Shown: positions 28,254 to 32,241 of the stretch, one piece after another
Layout: every line of letters starts with the position of its first letter
How positions within the stretch are numbered: position 1 is the stretch's first letter
NCBI GenBank assembly: GCA_018402015.1
Contig: JAGYJL010000030.1
Location: 1 to 32,241 of the forward strand
Length of the DNA stretch: 32,241 nucleotides
Source of the DNA: Flavobacteriales bacterium
GTDB lineage: Bacteria; Bacteroidota; Bacteroidia; UBA10329
Direction of reading: 5' to 3'
Program-made: the position numbers and the translations under genes
Notes under the pieces: generated by a model
Database searches by the model: none
What the model was told of the DNA's origin: nothing
The model's input: the letters and a program-made list of their open reading frames with translations, nothing else

Positions 28254-28428
28254 GGTACAGAGACATGTGCGAATTAGTGAATCTATGAATGTAAAAGAAT
28301 CCTCAACCATTGAGGGCTGTGTTGAGCCCAATCCCCCTTTAAAGAGGGTGGACTGAAATGAAGCTCAATTGGTAGGACGGGGATTTTTGCTTTAAAATCG
28401 TTCTGAATTTCAGACTAATAAAACGGAT

Positions 28429-30024
28429 ATGAGCAAGGCAAAGAGCAATGGCGCAAAAGCGCCGATCAATACACTGACCAACGCGTGGATTGACAATTGC
28501 TTCACTAATCCGGCACTCTTGAATGTATTTTGTCGCTGCGTCGATAATTCCTTGAAATGCGTACTGACACTTTTGAAGGTGTGGCACCAGCGGCTGATGT
28601 TTGCATGCCCGAATTGCTAAAAAGCCAGCCGCCACTTTGCTGCATCTGGGTTGCGGACTGGAAACGGTCTTGCCAATCTGCACACCAGAAAGGTGTCTGA
28701 TGGACACATTGTGGGCGATCATGCCAAATACCATGTGCAGTATGATGCGCAGCTTCAGTCAGACATTGAAACGCTGTACGTAATGCCCGGCGGGTGAAAA
28801 CCTCAGGAAACAAGTGAGATCGGGGCTGATACGGCCGAGGCGACTGCAGCAGCCATGAGCCAGCCAAACCAGATATCCACGCTTATTCTTCCTGCGGATG
28901 TTTCAGGCGAAGGTAAGGAGGCTGTTACTGATTTCTGCAACCTGCACCAGAGCCAGTCGATGCCATGCAAATGCCATTGCTGGCGACAACTATGGGGACA
29001 AAGACCGCCATCTCTGTTGACGAAGAGGCAACGCAAGAGGCGGGTTTGATGGCTGCTTCTAAATTGCCAGAAGACAGGTAAAAGCTTTTGCCGAAGTATT
29101 CCCAACAGATTACAACGCGGTGCTGGCTTGCCAAATGTGGAGCGTATTGCTCATTTGGCCGAAACGGTCTCTGGCAATTGGGGGTCGCGACCATTTGATT
29201 TCGATTGATGCCAAAGCGCCTGCTCTATTTTCAGTTTCATCCATAAAGAAAAGTTACCTCGTTCTGTGATGATTGCAAACTCTACATTCAATGAACGGAC
29301 AGAGCCAGCCTTAGCCTTGGTTGCGGTAGTAGGAGCTTCAGATACGGTCTGAAGTTGCAAGAGAAGTCTCGCGTCCAAAACTTCCTCTTCGGGAAAAATT
29401 GAATGCAGAGAAGCATCACACAGGCAGTCGGTGCCTTGCTTCCAGCCAACGCCATCACTTCTGATGAGGGCGCAACTTCCGGTCTCGTTGCCTAGCAACA
29501 CGGCTTTAGCGGTGCCAAAATACGATCTCTCGACGCTTGGCAGAGGTAACGGGCAAGGTTTGCCAGTGGCTGTTGCGCTGCTGTAGCAGGCAAAAACCGA
29601 CCGTTCGGCGGCACCGATCGGATGTCTCTCTATGTACACCATCCAATCGCTTTGGAATTCAGTCAGGCTGGTGCGTTGGATGTGACCACAGTTACTGCGG
29701 AATAATGTTCGTACGCCATTCTAATATCGAATTGAAAGGTAGAGCGGACAAAGCCATTCAAAGGCCTTGGCGCAATTGGATATCTCAATCCTAATTGACT
29801 TCGTTTCCATCGCTAAAGGAATGAATGCTCTGCTGAGCGCGTGCGGACCGTTGAAGAATTCAACCTGCAATAGAACGTGCATTCAGAACGGTACCATTTG
29901 ATTGGATGCCATTGTGCCGAGCGAATATGAAGGCTTCAACTGGAGGCGCCTTTACTTGCTGAATTCGCTGGATAAAATCCCAAATCCAATCGCGAAAGCG
30001 ATTAAGAATAAGTTGGCTCCTTAA
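28429..30024 (+). pseudogene. Acetolactate-synthase-like thiamine diphosphate enzyme, frame-broken
   Basis: This large-subunit-type ThDP enzyme would decarboxylate a 2-oxo acid and perhaps join it to a second one. Hopping frames gives: MSKAKSNGAKAPINTLTNA at the start, LLHLGCGL and GLANLHNARK-like text (about 28650), VGDHAKYHVQYDAQLQSDIE (about 28710-28770), EIGADTAEATAAAMSQPNQ, STLILPADVS (about 28880-28910), the ThDP-binding region near 29440-29700 and AKAIKNKLAP before the stop at 30022-30024. The order and total of about 530 codons fit the acetolactate synthase/benzoylformate decarboxylase family. The true substrate cannot be told. A regulatory small subunit gene is not present. All breaks lie in the error-dense block. 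Confidence 0.72.
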
Positions 30025-30039
30025 CCGAAGAATCAGTCG

Positions 30040-30101
30040 TGCTGAACTTGTTTCAGCATCTATTTAAATAAGGAGGATAGACCCTGAAATAAATTCAGGG
30101 T
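30040..30101. repeat. REP-like pair of intergenic hairpins
   Basis: TGCTGAA (30040-30046) pairs with TTCAGCA (30052-30058), and ACCCTGAA (30081-30088) pairs with TTCAGGGT (30094-30101). Both stems share a CTGAA/TTCAG core. The texts resemble the short palindromic repeats found between genes in many Bacteroidota. Only one copy is in this window, so the repeat nature is inferred. They may also end the ThDP enzyme transcript. Confidence 0.45.
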
Positions 30102-30113
30102 GACGGCAGATGT

Positions 30114-30497
30114 TTACTTCTTCCTCATAAACTGCACCGCAACGCTTAGCCAAGCGGCAACGAGTATGAGTCCGCCAATTGGCGTGGCCAAACCAATGGC
30201 TTTAACGCCTTCCATTCCGTGAACAGGGATGGTGGAAAGCAGGAAAATGGAACCTGAGAAGAAAAGAATGCCAATGGTGAAAAGCCAAAGCGACACTCTT
30301 AGATTTACATTAAATTGTTTCGAAAGCACCACGCAACCTGCAATGGCAAAAATGTGCCACATCTGATATCGCACTCCTGTTGCAAAGCTGTTTAATTGAA
30401 CCTCACTCAATGTGTTCCTTAAGGTGTGTGCCCCGATGGCTCCAAGAATGACGGTGATGGCTCCAAGAACAGCAGCTAAGATTATCCAGTTTTTCAT
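30114..30497 (-). CDS. DUF423 membrane protein (YgdD-like)
   Basis: This 127-residue inner-membrane protein has four predicted helices (about 4-24, 42-62, 70-90, 98-120). The pattern GAIGAHTLRNTL followed by FATGVRYQMWH (about 19-48) is the family signature, and LATPIGGLILVAAW lies near the end. The length is typical. The biological role is not known. A -7 box lies 5 nt upstream of its ATG. The gene is outside the error-dense block and has an intact frame. Confidence 0.93.
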   Translation of the reverse strand: MKNWIILAAVLGAITVILGAIGAHTLRNTLSEVQLNSFATGVRYQMWHIFAIAGCVVLSKQFNVNLRVSLWLFTIGILFFSGSIFLLSTIPVHGMEGVKAIGLATPIGGLILVAAWLSVAVQFMRKK

Positions 30498-30502
30498 GAG
30501 TT

Positions 30503-30510
30503 CAAATCTA
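30503..30510 (-). promoter_or_regulatory. Bacteroidota-type -7 box next to the DUF423 start
   Basis: On the minus strand this reads TAGATTTG, matching TAnnTTTG, and ends 5 nt before the ATG at 30497, which predicts a leaderless mRNA. No clear -33 TTG lies at a consensus distance. Confidence 0.45.
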
Positions 30511-30563
30511 GGGTTATGCTGAGTGTCATTAAATCAACCCATCACTCAACTCTTATTTGTAAA

Positions 30564-30920
30564 TCAATAATCCTGTACCAGTACTTCCGTAGGAATGTGA
30601 AGCGAAGTGCTGAGTTTTCTGATCATATCGAGCGTAAGTTTTCGTTTACGGTTCAGGATTTCGCTGACGCGGCTTTTCAGTCCGATCAATTCCGCAAGGT
30701 CCTTTTGTTTCATACCCATCTGCTCCATACGGAACTTAATGGCCTCAATCGGGTCGGGGAGATGTATCGGGTAATGCTCATCTTCGTATTTCTCTATTAA
30801 GATGGAAAGAACCTCAGCCTCATCTCCTTCTAGAGTGTCAGCTTCGGCATGAAATATCTTTTCCAATCTTGCCAACGCTTCGTTATAATCCTGTTCTGTT
30901 TTAATTGCGCGTATTTTCAT
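30564..30920 (-). CDS. higA: HigA-type antitoxin, XRE-like
   Basis: This antitoxin has 118 residues from the ATG at 30920, which lies one base after the toxin stop. An upstream in-frame ATG at 30950 inside the toxin gene is less likely. The N-terminal part (about 1-65) is acidic. The helix-turn-helix occupies about 65-105 (QKDLAELIGLKSRVSEILN). It should neutralise the HigB-like toxin and repress the operon. The order toxin then antitoxin is characteristic of higBA. Confidence 0.88.
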   Translation of the reverse strand: MKIRAIKTEQDYNEALARLEKIFHAEADTLEGDEAEVLSILIEKYEDEHYPIHLPDPIEAIKFRMEQMGMKQKDLAELIGLKSRVSEILNRKRKLTLDMIRKLSTSLHIPTEVLVQDY

Positions 30921-30921
30921 C

Positions 30922-31215
30922 TCAAATAGTGTTTGCATCGATTTTGTCATACTCTTTGTGCGTTCCTACAAACCGTATGAACATCCATTTCCTTTTGTAG
31001 TTAATGTCGGTTATCAGTCTGTACTTGTTCCCACAGATATTGAAAACCACTCGTCCATTTTTGAGAATACTCGCTGAGGCGTGTTGATTTTTTATTTCGT
31101 TCGGATTTTCCCACTCCGCCTTGCTGCTCTCCTTATACCATGAAGCTAGTTGCTCTTCACTGTCGGGGTGTTTTTCCCAAAATTCCCTCAGCGCTTTTTT
31201 GGCAATTATTCTCAT
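30922..31215 (-). CDS. higB: HigB-type mRNA interferase toxin
   Basis: This 97-residue toxin is of the HigB family with a RelE-like fold. Such toxins cut mRNA on the ribosome and slow growth. The pattern AKKALREFWEKHPDSEEQL, then ILKNGRVVFNICGNKYRLI and WMFIRFVGTHKEYDKIDA, matches the family across its length. It is basic, has no signal peptide, and is followed by higA after one base. A -7 box lies 8 nt upstream of the ATG. Confidence 0.92.
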   Translation of the reverse strand: MRIIAKKALREFWEKHPDSEEQLASWYKESSKAEWENPNEIKNQHASASILKNGRVVFNICGNKYRLITDINYKRKWMFIRFVGTHKEYDKIDANTI

Positions 31216-31223
31216 TGACCTTA

Positions 31224-31231
31224 CAAAAGTA
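31224..31231 (-). promoter_or_regulatory. Bacteroidota-type -7 box of higBA
   Basis: On the minus strand this reads TACTTTTG, matching TAnnTTTG, and ends 8 nt before the higB ATG. The leader would be 0-2 nt. No clear -33 box is visible. Confidence 0.45.
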
Positions 31232-31256
31232 ACTAAAGTTCCCGAATTGGTAACTT

Positions 31257-31628
31257 TCAGATCAACCCACCCTTATCATACAACTCAACTCCTTTATTCA
31301 CCATTTCGCCAATCTCATCTTCCAGTTCGGGACTCAGCTTTTTGATGTGAAAACAGCTTTTGCCTTTCAGACATTTCTTCAGTTCGTCTGATGGCGCAAA
31401 CTCAGTCGGGTGTGTGTAAATAGGGAAGTAATACACTCGGATGTCTGAAGGTTTGGGCACCACGCTGGCGAAGTAATAACCATCCACTTTCTGTTTGCCC
31501 TGCATCGCTTCTTTCTTGCCGCAAAGCTCCAGTACGTTCTTCTCGTCTTTCCGCACGCGCAGAGTCGGAACATGCGATCTCAGGATCGCACGAAGCGTAG
31601 CTTCAATTTCGTTCAGTTCTGTTTTCAT
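31257..31628 (-). CDS. Small DUF1801-like protein
   Basis: This 123-residue cytoplasmic protein has the pattern typical of a Bacteroidota group related to DUF1801/YdhG: GKKEAMQGKQKVDGYYFASVV over about 42-62, then FPIYTH (about 68-73) and KKCLKGKSCFHIKKL (about 84-98). It has two or three Cys but no clear catalytic set. The function is unknown. It sits upstream of higBA on the same strand with 41 nt between, and diverges from the palindrome array and the saccharopine-dehydrogenase-like gene. The family call is by overall similarity recalled from memory. Confidence 0.6.
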   Translation of the reverse strand: MKTELNEIEATLRAILRSHVPTLRVRKDEKNVLELCGKKEAMQGKQKVDGYYFASVVPKPSDIRVYYFPIYTHPTEFAPSDELKKCLKGKSCFHIKKLSPELEDEIGEMVNKGVELYDKGGLI

Positions 31629-31697
31629 GCTGTGAAGATAGTCGATGGTTGATGGTCCATGGTATACAGGGTTTTCATGTTAATGAAAGTATCGTTC

Positions 31698-31921
31698 TGG
31701 CGATCTGCCGGAAGCAATATGTCCGAACATATCAATGCTGGCAAACTGCCAGAACCATTCTACCGCAGACGATTGTTGATGGCAAACTGCCAGAAGCATT
31801 CGGAAAGATCGGAGTACCGATGGCAATTTGCCGGAAGCAATTGGTTAGAACATATCAATGGAGGCAAAATGCCAGCACCATTTTACCCCAAACAAATGTC
31901 AGTGGCATTTTGCCACCATCA
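31698..31921. repeat. Array of six palindromic 19-nt units at exact 41-bp spacing
   Basis: Units begin at 31698, 31739, 31780, 31821, 31862 and 31903, each exactly 41 bp from the next. The consensus is TGGCAAACTGCCAGAAGCA with changes. The core GGCA-N3-TGCC is a perfect 4-base inverted repeat in units 2 to 6 (GGCAAACTGCC, same, GGCAATTTGCC, GGCAAAATGCC, GGCATTTTGCC), and nearly so in unit 1 (GGCGATCTGCC). The 22-nt spacers differ, but units 1-2 and 4-5 share spacer text, so a 123-bp block was duplicated. The array lies between divergent genes. The central base triplets vary while the arms stay paired, as expected for a binding site or structure rather than random sequence. Confidence 0.9.
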
Positions 31922-32067
31922 ATCTGCTCGAATGGATTCCTTTATCCATCAGGGTTTCAGAGGTTTTAGGGTGCTGTGACCTGACGACACTGTTGAAAGG
32001 AAGATGGCTAAGGTTAAGGGTTCAAAAAAAACTGGTCGCTGGTCGCAATCCGCTCTTCGCTTAATAC

Positions 32068-32075
32068 TAAGTTTG
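32068..32075 (+). promoter_or_regulatory. Bacteroidota-type -7 box before the saccharopine-dehydrogenase-like gene
   Basis: TAAGTTTG matches TAnnTTTG and ends 6 nt before the ATG at 32082. The palindrome array lies about 150-370 bp upstream, so it could act on this promoter. Confidence 0.45.
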
Positions 32076-32081
32076 CCCTTC

Positions 32082-32241
32082 ATGAAGAACATTCTCATCA
32101 TAGGAGCAGGACGCTCCGCAACAACCTTGATCGCTTACTTTTTAGAGCATTCCGAGACGAATGATTGGCGCATTACCGTTGGCGATATATCAGCGGAATT
32201 GTGCGAAAAGAAGATCGGTTCGCATCCCCGCGGAAGTGCCA
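32082..32241 (+). CDS. Saccharopine dehydrogenase-like protein (5' part only)
   Basis: 53 codons are present before the window ends. The N-terminus MKNILIIGAGRSATTLIAYFL holds a Rossmann NAD(P)-binding loop (GAGRSA), followed by WRITVGDISAELCEKKIG, which is the expected second strand and helix of the saccharopine dehydrogenase/lysine 2-ketoglutarate reductase group, and HPRG. Bacteroidota members have about 450 residues. The role is probably in lysine metabolism, but this is inferred from family only. Confidence 0.85.
   Translation, partial: MKNILIIGAGRSATTLIAYFLEHSETNDWRITVGDISAELCEKKIGSHPRGSA

Noticed and set aside
30921-30950. HigA start at 30950 inside higB
   Set aside because: The ATG at 30920, one base after the toxin stop, gives the usual antitoxin start and coupling.
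31698-31921. CRISPR array
   Set aside because: Units are degenerate, the 22-nt spacers are partly shared between units, and no cas gene is near. A palindromic tandem repeat fits better.

Overview
The window looks like chromosomal DNA of a Bacteroidota bacterium, most likely a Flavobacteriales-type lineage. The evidence is a secreted protein with SprB repeats, a DUF4159 gene coupled to rsmE, a zapA - 6S-like RNA - rny locus, a ComEC without an obvious metallo-hydrolase active site, and several promoters of the Bacteroidota type (TAnnTTTG). I see no rRNA, tRNA, IS element or convincing CRISPR array.

Layout. 1-8.4 kb is well-ordered housekeeping DNA: an M23 peptidase (-); divergent from it a coiled-coil gene, zapA, a strong 6S-like RNA candidate and rny (+); then, converging on rny, an acyltransferase and a SirB1-type transglutaminase-fold gene (-); then comEC (+). 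8.4-15.7 kb is one 2437-residue multidomain secreted protein (-). Upstream of it on the same strand is a fibre-like protein ending in an S74/endosialidase-type chaperone domain. 18.4-24.5 kb carries a Bacteroidota helical-repeat protein, histidine ammonia-lyase (+), and a minus-strand group of pckA, rsmE and DUF4159. 24.7-30.0 kb carries a membrane fatty acid/sterol hydroxylase (+), two unidentified small genes and an M32 carboxypeptidase (-), and an acetolactate-synthase-like ThDP enzyme (+). 30.1-32.2 kb carries a DUF423 membrane protein, a higBA toxin-antitoxin pair, a small DUF1801-like protein, a six-unit array of palindromes at exact 41-bp spacing, and the start of a saccharopine-dehydrogenase-like gene.

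Two blocks, about 16.25-20.4 kb and 25.43-30.0 kb, behave differently from the rest. Every gene in them, on both strands, is broken by many small frame changes, yet the proteins can still be read by hopping frames. The breakage starts and stops inside genes: histidine ammonia-lyase is broken only in its first third, the hydroxylase only in its last part, and the fibre protein everywhere except its last 162 codons. This suggests low-accuracy consensus sequence rather than true gene decay. Those genes are therefore marked as frame-broken rather than as biological pseudogenes.

The most interesting candidates are the 41-bp palindrome array in a divergent intergenic region (31698-31921), the 6S-like RNA with its nested stems (2474-2671), a set of -7 boxes so close to start codons that the mRNAs would be leaderless or nearly so, and a DUF2341/lectin cassette apparently inserted inside a SprB repeat of the giant protein. 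No complete new multi-gene system could be demonstrated.
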